DNA of 64,000 nucleotides from Rhyzopertha dominica (Eukaryota; Arthropoda; Insecta; Coleoptera; Bostrichidae): contig QCXZ01000042.1 of NCBI GenBank assembly GCA_025024175.1, positions 10,371,501 through 10,435,500 of the forward strand. The letters are read 5' to 3'. This document shows positions 23,518 to 36,380 of this stretch, piece after piece (position 1 is the stretch's first letter; every line of letters starts with the position of its first letter). The position numbers were made by a program, and so were the translations under genes. The notes under the pieces were generated by a model that was not told the DNA's origin, ran no database searches, and saw nothing but the letters and a program-made list of their open reading frames with translations.

Positions 23518-26019
23518 TGGTAGGTGGACTTTTCCAAGACACATACGGCTGATCTTGGACTACCAGTATTTGGGGCATTTTCTACATGGCCAATTTGGCG
23601 AAATTTTGCTCAGTTCTACTTACTGAGGATTGCGAAATTGTATCTTAATAATTTTAGTGATCTTACAATATGAACACTGTTCGACGAACGATAAAAAGTA
23701 ATTGAAATTGCGTAAAAGGTACATTACAAAATACACGTCGCTTTTCGTCTACTTCCAGACAGTCATAACCTGCTTGATGGTTCGTGGCTTGCCATGATAA
23801 AATGTATGACAATAATGCATTGTTGTTTTCGCGATTCTGATATTGACGGTTTAATTTTTAACACATCTATAATTTAAAAACCCCTGAGATTAGGTATAGG
23901 ATATATTTCATTAAAAAAAAATTGCAATTTTACTAGAAATCTTGAAATGTAAAAAAATGAGATATTTTTATTAAAAACAATAAATTTGATATCTGGCTAG
24001 AATTTGTTGGAAACACCCTTCAAAATATTTGTATTATATTAGTGTAGATTTCTTGGTCATGTAGCCATGCTGAGTAAGTGATATAGGAGTATGAACCTAA
24101 ATATTTACACACAAACAACCAAACACCTTAAAATACACGTGATAGAAATATCCCTATAGTTATGAATGTGAGGGGAGTCTCCATTCTTAGGAAAAGGACA
24201 ATTTTTCTTTTTCTCTGCTTGAGTGAAAATGTAGCACTGACTTGACTAAAACAGAGGTCCAGCCTCTTATAATGTAAGAAATAAATCCAACAGAAGCTTT
24301 ATTTGTTAAAGACTTTAATGCAACAGGACCATCGTTTATGGTAATCTAGCAAGCTCTAAAAAGTCCATAAAATCCGAATCCCTTGTATAATCGATGTTAC
24401 CCCTTATTTCTTTGTATCCTACAAATTTTCTTTTTTTTTCGCTTTTTATTGTTAGTTTATGAACACTAACTTCAAAGTAACATAACCACGCAAAAGGAAA
24501 AGCAGTATGATACTTCTATTATGTTTTCAACACAACTCTACTGTCTTACTGGTTTTTAACATAGTCACTCATAACTATACTTTAAAACGTTCCTTGGCTT
24601 TCCTGTTTTTACAAAAAATTCCATTATATAGTAACCGGTTTTTTAAAAATGTACGTATTTTGAAAGTAATCCTTATTCAGGTACTTTTGCTGTAGACTTG
24701 ACTTGCGTTTATTTCCACTAAGTTAGTTACAATACAATCTAAAATGCTACTAAAATACAAAAGATTGTCATAGTTTTTTTTTTCAAACTAAGCGAATCTC
24801 AGTAATTTGTTATTTGAAAAGATTCTCACAAACCAAAAATTTTGATTTAAATTTAAACAGTTCGCTCTTAATTAATGCCTGAATACTGTGAAACATACCG
24901 AATGCCATTAAAAAGGGTACATAGAACATCTCATTAAACTATTACAAAATCTTAACTATGAAGATAGAATTGATGGGTACCTATTTAATAGAACTGTTTA
25001 TTGTTTAAGATCATCATTGGTGGAATGATGGAGCATATTGAAACTCCAAAAACTATTCGGTCCATTCTCACATGTCATTCCTCATACTTAACGCGGAACG
25101 TTTACATTTTTCTGCGCATTGTTCAAGAACGAATTAAATTAATTTACTTGACCTTCTTTCCTATCTTTAATATTCTTAAGTATTTATTGCTGTTAGCTTA
25201 TTTGAACACTGCTGTTGTAAAACTTGACCAGACACAAAAATGGACGAATTTTCACAGTGGGCATTGCGTGTGCGGTTTATTTTAGAACGGAAACAGATTC
25301 ATCCCAATTACTTGGAGCGGCTAACACGCGCTTCTGTAATTACGATCAAAATTAACCTCCCAGGCCAACCATCAGACAGTTTCGCTCCAGTTTAGCCCGA
25401 ATTCCGAAGTTGCTTGTTTGTATTTCTCGACGTACTTTTGCAAGTGAAAGTTTCCCCAATTAGCTATAAATTAGGCGAATAAAATCTAACAACCACGAGC
25501 TGATGGAATTGTTGGATGGTACCCGTGGCGTGGATTTTTGTGAATGAAATATTCTTGCCGTGGTGACGCTCGACGTTTTACTGCGGATTTCCCTGGCCGT
25601 GGACGAGTTTATATAGACGACGTCGGTTGGTTTTTCGTAAATTTGGAAACGAACCGTCTCCGCTTCGGTGCCGTGTGGAAAAGGATTCAATTACGGTTGG
25701 TAGGTTGCATTTATCTATAGATATTAACTAAACCGAGATGTTTTCAACCACTGAGTGTGTCTTAATTTAGATTTTTCATAATTGCAAATAAATAAATATA
25801 TTTCTCTGCATATCGTTTAAAAATATTGGCATTTCGTACAAAAGGCAAAAGTGAACATTTCCAAGCATCTCCGCAGTGGTAGGCAACCAAAGGTAGCTAT
25901 TAATTATTAATTAAAAGAAAATGTTATTTTTCAAGTTCGGATGAACCCCTTTGAGAATACTGCCTAGATTACTGTGAAACTAAATTTACTACTCAAAATG
26001 TGCATCTTCAACTTTCAAA

Positions 26020-26480
26020 TTTTATTTTACATTTTGCAACGCATAAAGAGATTCGGGTTGTGTAGTATAAATCTTGAATTTTAAGTGACCCCGCAAATAG
26101 AAATGCAAAAGGGTTAAATCGAGTGATCTAGCTGGGCATTTGATAGGACTTCTCCGGCTTATCCATTGTTTTCCAGTGCTCAAGGCGATTAAGGGGGCAT
26201 TAAGGTCTTCAATAATTGCAAATAACTGTCACCAGTCAAATTACTTTTTAAGAAGTTTAACCTTCGCTAAAGATGTGTGGTTGGTATCACTCCAATAATC
26301 ACAGTTATCTCTGACTGTTCACTTTAACGTTCAACATAAACGCACTTTCGTTAGAGAAACAAATGTTGTAAAGTATAAACGTCGATTCGGATCATTGTCG
26401 TTAAATTCTTGGAAAAGTCTTGTCTTGTATGGTTGAAACTTGCGGTTTTTGACATTTCGACGAACGATACTTTTTTAGAC
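26020..26480 (-). mobile_element. Decayed DDE_3/mariner-like transposase
   Basis: Minus strand near 26110-26175 reads QWISRRSPIKCPARSLDLTL, the conserved region before the third catalytic residue (compare PARSPDLTPLDF in the copy at 39230). Upstream, NDNDPNRRLYFTTFVSLTK-like sequence near 26360 aligns with the region before the first Asp. Many stops and frameshifts. Confidence 0.65.
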
Positions 26481-27285
26481 GCCAGAGCAGTTTTTTCATT
26501 CATAGTTGACCAAGAACATCCACTTCAATCTCGTCATTTTGGATACGATGCCTAATGTTACGTTTTTTGCTTTTGTGTTGTTTTCACAGAAGAACGTCTT
26601 TCTTCTGTACTGTAAACCGTAAAAAAATTGCAGGTTTTTATTTGAGGTATTGAACGACAATAATTTATGGAACAAGTAGAAAGTATATAAAAAAATGATA
26701 AATTTACCACCTTCAGCCTTCTTCTTCACCTTACTTTTTTATCTACAATTTGAATGGGAGGGTTCTGGAGTGAAAAATTTAGTGAGCCTTAAACAATTCC
26801 CTGATTTTTAAAAAAGTATCATTCAAATTTGAAAAGAAAACATGGTTGTAAAAGCAATCTCAGAATGAACTGCCATTCGACACCTATTGATTTATTTTAT
26901 TCACTATAATTTGACAGCACAATAATTATTATGTATTGGATGTACTCCTATTGGTTATAGAAACCTACTAGCGCAAACGAAACGGAAAATTTTCAAATAC
27001 ATTTTGAATTATTCTATCGTAAAATTGCGCGCCAAGTAGAGGTCATAAACGGCTAGGTGTGTGACGTAAAAGGATGTCATAAGCTTATTAAATCTAATGA
27101 CGAGGGTCAGTTTCATCCGATTTCCTTGAAAATTGCATTTTTCATACTTACAAACCAATAGTTTTCTACGTCACGCACTAGCCTCATCGCAGGGTATCGT
27201 TTTATAGCCTCTCCCTTTAGGATTAACTAGGTAACTGATTTATTTAATTTTTTGGAGGATTTTATGTGCCGCGACAGGTATTTCC

Positions 27286-27865
27286 TGGCGTAATAAACTC
27301 TTAAAAATCAACACTTATAAAATCTGAATCTGAATTGGTGTTTGATATACCTGTTCTTCTACCATTCCGCATAGAAACAAAAATGTAGAGGATTAAGGTC
27401 CGGGTTATTGGTGGCCAACTGTTAATTAAATCATTTCCTATCCATTGGTTATGTAAAACTGATTAGCAGTATTCTACAGTGTCCCATTTTGATGGAATAC
27501 TACGGTTCCAACAAGACTGTAAAGTTTTGACAAGATTTATTTCTTGTCTCACTTGTAAATTTACATTTTCATAAAGTTTCAGAATGTCCTTCTCTAATCC
27601 AACATGATTATTATTATTAGAGAATGTTGCTCCACATGAGAAACAAATGTTATCGTAAAATTGGGCGTTCATGTTTTGGTTGTCTCGAAAAAAACGGAAA
27701 AAGTTAGTTTTTAAGGATGGTCGGTCTCTTTTAGAGTTTGAAGTATGTATTAGCTTGTTCAGAAAGGAATGTGGGTTTTTAAACTGTGACTTTAAAGTAC
27801 AATAACTTGCTTTAAACGAAACTTCATTAATCGAAATAAAAACCATTAGAACCAACACATTTTTA
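27286..27865 (-). mobile_element. DDE_3 transposase relic, C-terminal part (split by a mariner)
   Basis: Same family as 10640-11720: NFFRFFRDNQNMNAQFYDNI at 27650-27720, DILKLYENVNLQVRQEI, and NNPDLNPLHF near 27400. The N-terminal part resumes at 28600-28790, so the copy is interrupted by the mariner at about 27866-28590. Confidence 0.7.
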
Positions 27866-28590
27866 TCAACGTGAAACAGGTTTACTTATGCCGGCACAAT
27901 AAAATTCTGGAGCTCTGGAAGCGTTGAAGTCGTTAAAGGCGTTTTTGGCATCGTCTTGGTTGCTGAAACGTTTCTCTCGGAGAAAGTTGTCCAGATCCTT
28001 GGAAAAGTGGTAGTCGGTGAGCGAGAAGTCTGGCTAGTATGGCGGATGAGGTAGTCTCGCTGCCCAATTCTCTTGACCCTTTTCTGTTGACCGATGCCGG
28101 GCACATACGTTGAAGCTTGACCATGACCATTTGTTGATGCATTATCGGCTTCACAAAGTGTTGCACAGCTTTCGGTCAGGAGAAGGGTCATTTTGTTGCG
28201 TTGAAGAAGAGACGAAGACACTGGCAGTTTTTCTGATTATCGTTCGATTCGTGCGGCACCTATTTATCGAGCTTCTAAGACGTCCCTGTTTGCTTCAAAT
28301 GGCTGGACACCGTTCCTGTAGAAACAAGTTCTTCTGCAAGTACAAGAAAGCTCTACGTGGATCGGCCTCCGCCTGCGCTATCAGTTGGTCATGGTCAATT
28401 GCCGGCGGGCTGCTGCCATGGGGTTCATCTTCGAGGCTGGTAATCCCGGAACGAAATTTTTGATACCAGCGTTGAACTGTCCATTCACCCCATAATTCGT
28501 TGATGTTTCGGGCGGTATAAGTTCCATTAACATCCTAACTTGAAGTCATAGTAGAAAATACTGCGAAAATCGCGTTTTGACATCTTCCAA
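27866..28590 (-). mobile_element. Mariner transposase relic inserted in the DDE_3 copy
   Basis: Minus strand from 28530: NGTYTARNINELWGEWTVQR, WYQKFRSGITSLEDEPHG and AIDHDQLIAQAEADPR, the mariner N-terminal helix-turn-helix region. Near 28010 comes the C-terminal block with DNFLREKRFSNQDDAKNAF and SRAPEFYCAG. The middle, including the first catalytic Asp, is deleted or scrambled. No terminal repeats were defined. Confidence 0.8.
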
Positions 28591-28599
28591 TAAAACTCG

Positions 28600-28790
28600 T
28601 ATTATTGAAATTAAAGAAAGAGCAGGAAATAAGTTTTTCATTGACAGGGCCTGTCGCTATTCTTTCTCGTTTTTTTTAATGGTGGGCAGTTTGTCCTTAA
28701 AGTTAATTCAAATCTCTATTTGGAAAACGTTGTTTGTATAAACAGGCATTTTTATTGCATTCACCATTACTTATAATCATATTTTTTATA
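28600..28790 (-). mobile_element. DDE_3 transposase relic, N-terminal part
   Basis: Nucleotide match to 11440-11640 of the other copy: GGGCCTGTCGCTATTCTTTC, TTGTCCTTAAAGTTAATTCA and TTGCATTCACCAT are shared in order. It is the other half of the element at 27286-27865. Confidence 0.7.
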
Positions 28791-28799
28791 ATAATAACT

Positions 28800-29310
28800 G
28801 TTATGTTACGATCCGACTGCAAACCAAAAAGTGTTAAAAAAATTTATCTTCCTCGCCTCTCTGACGTTGTTCCCCAGGTGTCCGACTCCTTCAAAACCAG
28901 GTGCAACGCGATATCCCGTGTGCACCTGCCTTCTCACGTTTGCCGCCAGAGGCCGCCGCGGCATCCTTGAAACCGTCGCGGCCGCGATTCCTTGACCCCC
29001 ATCCGGCTCACCATCTCCGCATCACCTGGAAACGCTCCCAATTTCGACCTTCCCGAAGATGTCCCCCAGGTGCAACCTCTGCACGACCTGGTGCAACATG
29101 AAACCGGCACCTTGTATGGATCCTCTCGGCGGCTGTGGTGCCGTGTGCAACTTTACGGCCGCAATTTGTTAGTTGCGGAAACCGCCTGACTGTGGAGATG
29201 AGATCGCGGTGCCGTGTCGCGGGATGATACTCCGGCGCCCACGCGCCGTGACGTTGACGTCGGTGACGACGTCGTCGACGCTGCCAGGTGGTCGAGTACG
29301 GGTCCTGAAA
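28800..29310. promoter_or_regulatory. GC-rich island with six CAGGTG E-boxes, candidate enhancer
   Basis: Sharp rise in GC and CpG inside the long Limpet intron. CAGGTG (either strand) occurs at 28875, 28898, 28923, 29023, 29067 and 29285. CAGGTG is bound by E-proteins and by Snail/Zeb repressors (established knowledge). Several ORFs cross the island in different frames, including a Cys-rich one (MSPRCNLCTTWCNMKPAPCM), but none has clear splice sites or a family match, so a regulatory role is the better guess. An unrecognised exon on either strand is not excluded. Confidence 0.4.
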
Positions 29311-29904
29311 GAAATGAATGAATTACAGTAGAGCCTGGCTGAACCGAGGAAAGTTGCGTTAAAATATATCAACTTCTTCAAGTATGAAGTACCATTGAGA
29401 AAAGTAACAATATATCAAATACAGATTTATCCAGGGCCGTAGCTAGGATACTCAGCGATCGTGGCAAATCTTTTTGTCCATTTCTACTCACTAGAAAGAA
29501 AAAAAAAACAAATTAATATTTTCTAGATAGCGTAATAAAGTAATGAATTGACCAGATTGGGTTGTATAGAAACCATAGACATGTAAGTCTTTCCTGGTTG
29601 TTGCTGATTTTAAGTAAGGTTTTACCAGCTTGAGATTACTGAATGAGCATCCACATGAGGTAGTAGTCACAGAAGTGTCAAATAAATCCACAATGCTGTA
29701 TTTATATTTCGATAATTGGTTTCGATTCGGCTTATGTACCTATGTTGTAAAGGTTATAACGGCTTTATTTCATTTAAGTTTTTGAACATTGTCCGGGCTT
29801 AAAATTTAAACATTTCTATTTCAACTGTAAATTCCAAAGCATCTATATCTGTATTTCATTTTAAAGCGAGATTTGCAGTTGTTCTCAAATTTTTTTAGAT
29901 GTAT

Positions 29905-31080
29905 TGATAATAATAATAATAATAATAATTATAATAATAGTCTTTATTTTCCCAAAAGAAATACGTAGGTTAGGAAAAAATAATTATAAATGAAATGTTC
30001 GTATTGGGAAAACCACAAGGGGAAGTTCAGTTCACAAGACATCATAAGATGCCCTTGTGTTTGCTCTACCACTTAACCCTTGAGTTATAGAGATCTTCCT
30101 ATAAGTCTAATGCAATAGTGCCATCTTCCCTGCAGTGCGTTCATTGTATCACGCGTTCAAACAGTAGCCTTCTATATGTCGATTTAAATTTTCCAAAAGG
30201 CAACATCCTAAGATCCGAAGGTAAAGAAATATAAATTTTATAAATGCAGTAAGAAAAGCTTCTCTCAAAAAGAGAGGTATTGTAACGAGGTGAAGTTATA
30301 AGACCTTTACTATGAATATTTAGATGACAAACATCCGTACGAAAGGTAATCTTCTCATACAAATAATTAGGAACTTTGAAGGTAATGATTCTGTAAAAAA
30401 AAACAGCAGTCTGTAAGAGAAAACGATCTTGCATACACAGCCAGTTTAGCTCTTTAAGCCTATAAGACACATGGTTATGTCTGTGTATGCCATAAATAAA
30501 ACGGATACATGAATTCTGTACAACTTGAATTCTCATTTTGATTTCAGAATCTAATGAATTAAAATACACCGGCACACAGTATGTAACAAAACTAAAGCCT
30601 TACTTAAAGCAACTTTTACAGATCTGGATAAAACATGGCGATGAGGATACAACAGTTTCAGGTTTGCATATGCTCTTTGTATACATCCAGTGATATGCTT
30701 TTTATATCTAAAAGTATTATCGAGGCATAGACCAAGATTTTTTGCACAGTCCTATGATGATATTACCGTGTCGTTAGTCTTCACAATCAAGTTCTCTTTA
30801 GCCACCTGAACATCATTTTTCTAAAAAAAAAGTACAACAGTTTCATTAGGATTGAGTGACAACGAATGTCAGTGCGCGTAAATCATCATTAATAACAGTA
30901 TTAGTAGCATCCAAATCGGAGAGCCGAAAAGAAAAGTACATCTGAGAATCATCAGCATACATGTGAGTCTTACACCATCTAACACAAGTGGTCAAGTTGT
31001 TTGTAAAAAATTGCAAATAGTAATGGCCCCAGAATTGACCCTTGAGGTACTCCAGTAGTGCAACGTAAGTGTATATGCTT
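29905..31080 (-). mobile_element. Non-LTR retrotransposon 3' part, 5' truncated
   Basis: On the minus strand the element ends in an AT-trinucleotide tail (29908-29940). An open frame at 30575-30141 carries SEIKMRIQVVQNSCIRFIYG, LKELNWLCMQDRFLLQ and SLPSDLRMLPFGKFKS, the RT C-terminal region. Upstream frames give AYANLKLLYPHRHVLSRSVK near 30650 and a decayed VPQGSILGPLL-type motif near 31035. It is related to the copy at 1235-2127. Frameshifts make it dead. Confidence 0.85.
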
Positions 31081-31559
31081 TTACTTTTTACTATGCTTTC
31101 AAGCCGAGGGGCCTAGAAAAGACCCTTGAGTTACATCATGAGTAACAGCAGTAATTCGAATCTTGAGTGACGAAAAATGGGAAACCTGTCAGTATAGAAA
31201 AAGGTGGAATTGACAGACTGCACATCTTGTGGCATAAAGTACATTGTACTTTGGAATTTTTTAGCGATCCATTAAATTTACTTTCTTAAAGTACAGATAT
31301 ACTCCTTTAAAGTAGTCATTAGCAGTATCAGAATAAAAAAAACCATCTGCTTTTAGACTTTAATCAAAACGGTGATTGCGATGTTTGTATTTGACGCCAT
31401 TGTGCGCATTTATCTTTTAGCTTTTTGTGGTGAATTAAACCTGACTTGTTAACCGTTAGTGATATTAAAACGCTGTAAAATTAAAAATTGGCGATGTTGT
31501 GTTAAAAATGGGAATAAGATTTCAGATCCAAACATTTCTTAACTAAATAGGGCGTTAAT

Positions 31560-32040
31560 AAGTAAAAAGGAAATAAGTGAGAAGGCAAAAATGACGGTAT
31601 ACAAGACCATTTATAGACCAATATTGACATACGGTAGTGAAAGTTGGGTGTTAAGTGATAGACTTTAAAGTAGACTGCAGGCAACAGCGAAGAAATACTT
31701 GAGACGTGTTAAAGGGATAATAGAATGGACAGAATAAGAAACGACAGAATCAGAGAAGAACTAGAAGTAGAGTCGATTAAACAAACTATCGAAGAGAATA
31801 AATTTAAGTGGTTCGCGCACTTGGTGAGAATGAACGAGGAAATACCAGCAAAACTAGAATGCGAGACAAACGTACAAGGAAAGAATAGAAGAGGAAGACC
31901 GCAGAAGACATGGAACATGACAGTGGCCGAGGCGTTGAATAAGAGAAACCTCACCTGGGACGAAGCTAGAAGAATAGCAAAGGATAGGACTAAGTGGAAG
32001 AAAATAGTACAAAAGACAGTAAACGAATGAGGGACACCGC
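31560..32040 (+). mobile_element. RT C-terminal relic of a second non-LTR type
   Basis: [20 protein letters not shown] at about 31585-31650, then a frame break and stop. The ORF at 31725-32027 carries RIRNDRIREELEVESIKQTI, FKWFAHLVRM and KNRRGRPQKTW. The pair YGSESW ... RWxGHVxRM ... RGRPxxxW is the signature of the RT C-terminus in RTE/CR1-like elements common in insects. 5' truncated. Confidence 0.8.
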
Positions 32041-34479
32041 ATACATTTACATCCTATGGGTAAAAAAGCCATAATAGGTACTATTTCGAAAAAACTCGCA
32101 TATCGAGAATATGAATAATGAATTTCAAAAATTAAAGGATTATGTGTTACATATTTACTTAAAAAAATAGTTTTTTCCGAGAATCTGTTACTAATTTGCG
32201 CTATACTATTGATGCGAAATACTAACTTGTAAATGGGAAAGTTCGTAGTGTGTAATCCTCCGAAAGTATATTCTGGTTTTGTAGATTGTTTATATTGATG
32301 ATATCGACGTGATTTCCTAGGACTCGAAGTGCTCAGACAATTTATTTACCCGTTGGTGTTAAAGGTCTGTACTTTGTATTATAATGGGATTTCACCGATG
32401 TGTTTTTAATTAATTGTCATTGATGTAGAACCAGGATTGTAAAAATTCTGCTTCTAAAAGTTCTTTTTTTACTTCCCATTTCCAAGAAAGGAGAGCCACT
32501 GTCATCGAAGCCGTAATTATTATTTACTGTTGGCATTAGCAGATAAAGCAGGACGCTTTCTGGTTGTGGCGATTCACTCTACTTAACGACTTCCGATATT
32601 GGCTGTCATCATTTACAGATTTAGACCGACACACCCTCGTAAATGGGTGGTGAGGTCATAGTTCATTAAATGAAACATAGACACGAACTTGGGAGAATTG
32701 CTAGAAATTAGTGTACTCACTATATCTAATTGCTCAATGTTAATTTGATGTGATATAAGTATAAATTTCTTTACATAATTAAGGTGTGATTTTTTCATTT
32801 AACGTCTAAAGATTTTTGTATGGAATACATCCTTTAAGTCTTCTCCATTTTTTCCTTGGAGTTTAACAATTATGGACGTATCTATAAAAAATTTGATTTT
32901 TTTAAATTATTACAGTCTATAGCAAATAACAAACTAAAAATCAATTTCAACATCATGTTCTAAATTAACTTCTGACACCATAACATGTTCCGTTAAATTT
33001 GCTCCCGTTTGACGAAAATAAGCACCAGAGTCAATGCCAAATTCACTTCACACGGTCCAGTCTTCAAATACGATGCCGCCTTTATCCATTGTTTAACCAT
33101 TAACCCCGCCAAAATTAACATTCAATCGACTTTTAGTATCGAATCGGTGGAAAGAATCGAATTGAGGCTGCAATAAGGGGATTCCGCAATAACTAAACTA
33201 TAGCAATCTCAGGCCGAAACGCGCATTCCGCGTTTCTGCTTATTTTAGCTGCCGCTGTTGTTTTTGGCATTGTCAGCGCGTGCCGCCGAAATAGTTCAAT
33301 AACAACAGAAAAGAAAAGTGGTAAACATCTCTCGACATCAGTTCCGTTTCGATACACCCAGGCAGATGAGACAATGAATTTAATTAACTGTGGGAGGAAC
33401 GTCTGTGTTCATCTTCTGCGTTTCGGACCACGATGATTCACAAAGCCAATAACATTATTTGATGGTTCGACGAAGGTCGCTAAGAATTTGGGTTAGAATT
33501 GACTGTTAAGAAAAGACAAGAAAACAAAAATTAATTTGCGTATGCGTTGCTACTATATAGGGTGTCCACCCTAGCGTGCTACTTATGTAGCTCCTATTCT
33601 GTTCAAAATACGAAAAAATGTTCTACACCGAACTTGTTTAGATTAATTAATTCATTAATTAATAATACATATTGCCTGTTGGACTTCTTCTGGCATGTAC
33701 CTTATAGAAACAATGAATTACTCGGTAATTTTTGCTGCAATTATACGAATTATACAAAGATATATAAAGCTGTGTGGTTTTCTAGTATTCACAATCTCTC
33801 ACATGCCCTCTTTGTATTTCAAGTGGGTAACTGATACGAACATACTTTCGAAGCATTCATTAAGGCCTGCAGGCTAGACAACCCATAATTAGTGGCTCCT
33901 TGACTTAAAACTCTTTTAAAATGAGTTTGCAAACAATTCATAGCTGTTAGGTTGGCTTTATTATAAAACACTTAAATGATGGAGTTTCTCTATGGATAAT
34001 TCCGATTTTAAATCATGGTAGGATGTACAGAGTAAGTCACATAAAAATTTTAACCGCTACAGAAAATCCCGTTGGTCTGAGATGAGATATTATCTCACAT
34101 ATTTTGATTTTGCCAAACTAGTGTATTTTGGTTGCTTTAAGTTTCATAGCAGCCCAGGAAATAAATGTAAAGGAGTCATCATACTGCCCGCTGTTATCTT
34201 CTTCTTCTTCAGCGTTTTGTTGATTCCGCAGCTCCATAAAAGTGGTTTTCTGTCTTCCAATTGGTTAGACTGGACAATTTATCCACTTCTGCTGAATTTG
34301 CTTCCTAATGGTTTCACATTTACTTCCTAATTCCTAATTTGCTTATATGGTCTTTTTGTTTATTCTTTTTCTTGCTGATTTTTTTATCGTTATTGTTCTT
34401 TTATTAGTATAATAGATAAGTTAATCAAAATTAAGCGTGTGCAGCAGTTGGAAAAAAGGAATGTGATCCACTCTGACTG

Positions 34480-34545
34480 GTCAGTTGGTACGTTTTTCTG
34501 ATGAGTCCCAAAAGGACGAAACCCGAGTCGTATGCTCAAACTGAC
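34480..34545 (+). ncRNA. Hammerhead ribozyme core (type I-like)
   Basis: CTGATGA (34498-34504), stem II GTCC/GGAC with loop CAAAA (34505-34517), GAAA (34518-34521), and a minimal stem III closing at GTC (34527-34529), where cleavage would follow C34529. Stem I is formed by GTCAGTT (34480-34486) with AACTGAC (34539-34545), and GTAC (34488-34491) with GTAT (34530-34533). A GTTTTT insertion (34492-34497) separates stem I from the core and is unusual. All invariant core bases are present. No surrounding retroelement ORF is recognised. Confidence 0.75.
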
Positions 34546-36380
34546 GACCCAAATAAAGCAGAACATATTTATTTACAAAGCGAGGTCCATAGATGACATA
34601 GAAATTCCCGTTTTTCGCGGATTTCTGAAAACCTAAAGCACGATAAACGGCAATCGTATATCACAATAAAAGGTATGGTTCTGTTAAAGAAAAAAATCAA
34701 GTTATCAGTGTTTACAATGTTTGCTTGTATGTAGACTGATCAATCGCCGAAGAAAAAGTATCAAAAGTGGTAAAATAGCATTTTCATTTTACTATTAAAC
34801 TGCGGAAACGACACTGCGCTGTCTCTTTAGCTTAGAAGATATTCTCGAATTTCTTAAGCACTGCAAAAGTATTTTTTTCAGCCTAAGATAGACCACGTCT
34901 ATAGTTAATAAAGTGGAATTAATATTTAATAAGGAATTCAAAAATGCGATAATACAACATCTTTTTCTATTTGGAATAGTATAGGAGGTACAGAAGAAAC
35001 ACTCTGGGGTGGGTTACTTTGTGTAAAGGTCACTAAAAAATATGTCAAACTACTGCGCACTCACTCGATTGTTTTTAAAATTTAACATCTAGTATCTAAG
35101 ATACTTTCACAATCGATTGCGAAAGAACATACCTAATTGCAGAACCGAATCATATGCTATATAAATCATTATAATGCCAGATGCTTGTGACGACAAAAAA
35201 ATCGTTATTTATGCGAGGTTTGGCGTATAATTTAACAGCCATGTCGATATTTGCATTATTTTAATGGCATGACCTACATTCGTTTATCTAGTGGATAATA
35301 GAGACAAGCAGTCTGGTGTGATACAAGGCTAATGCATTTGGTTAGTATTCGACAATAATTCTCTGGACAGGTAACAACGAATTATTGCCTTTTTAAACTT
35401 GTCTTCTTAGAGTAAATATCAAAAGAACACAAGCAAAATCTATAAACATGCACTAACAGTGTTGCTATGAATTACAAAGGTTCCTTAAAATATATATGTT
35501 TTTAGAATTTGGTAACGACAGGAAATTGATCCCTAGAACTAGTATTTTCTGTGTTAATATAGCAACACCTACATACAAAAAATAAAAAAAAGCTTTATAA
35601 TTATGTCAGTAAAAATACATAAACTGAAATGCGTTTTTTGTTACGTTTGCAATAAGAAATAACAATTCGTTAGCATGATTGCATTTCAACGATGGCATTT
35701 CGGCGTTACCACTATTTTCATTCCGTATAATTGCGGACAACATAAAATTCATCGCGTCTGCCCAAAACAATGTCATAACATCCCGCGTAAATTATAGTGT
35801 GCCCACTGGCAGCCAATTGGGGCTTTTTCAACGGAACGGTTTCATATTGAATCATCTTTTATATATAATGAACCGTGGTATAAATATGAATCTATGTCGA
35901 AAGAGCAGCTACGCGAACACGTTTGGTCGTGGGCTTTGAGAATTATATTGTTCTCGGGGCAACAAGAATAAAAAAATCAGGTGATACAGTACACAAAAAT
36001 TCGCGATGCCTATTATGAACTTGAATTACGGTGCAAGTCAAAAATTGGACAATAAGTACTTAGCGAATTTTTTAGTTTACTAAAAGATAGTATATAAACA
36101 ATGTATCCAAAATAAGTAACGTAACAGATGAGAAAAAATATGCGTATTGGACGGTTCAGCAATATGCTCTTGAGAAACGCACAAAATTCTGCTCATTTCC
36201 GGAGATATTAGAAAGAGAAGCGAAATTTTGCGTATTTTAATCAATTTTCTTCCGAAGTTATTTGAAGAGAAACAATCATCAAATATGTTTTTTACATGGG
36301 CGTTTTTTTATTACGAATACAACGATATATTTTTTCAGGTTTTTGTAGGAAAAACTGTATTTTTTGTAATTTCGACCATT

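Noticed and set aside
28901..29189. ORFs of 60-70 codons in the GC-rich island as a gene
   Set aside because: Several frames are open at once because the DNA is GC-rich, with no splice sites or family match. Kept as a regulatory candidate only.
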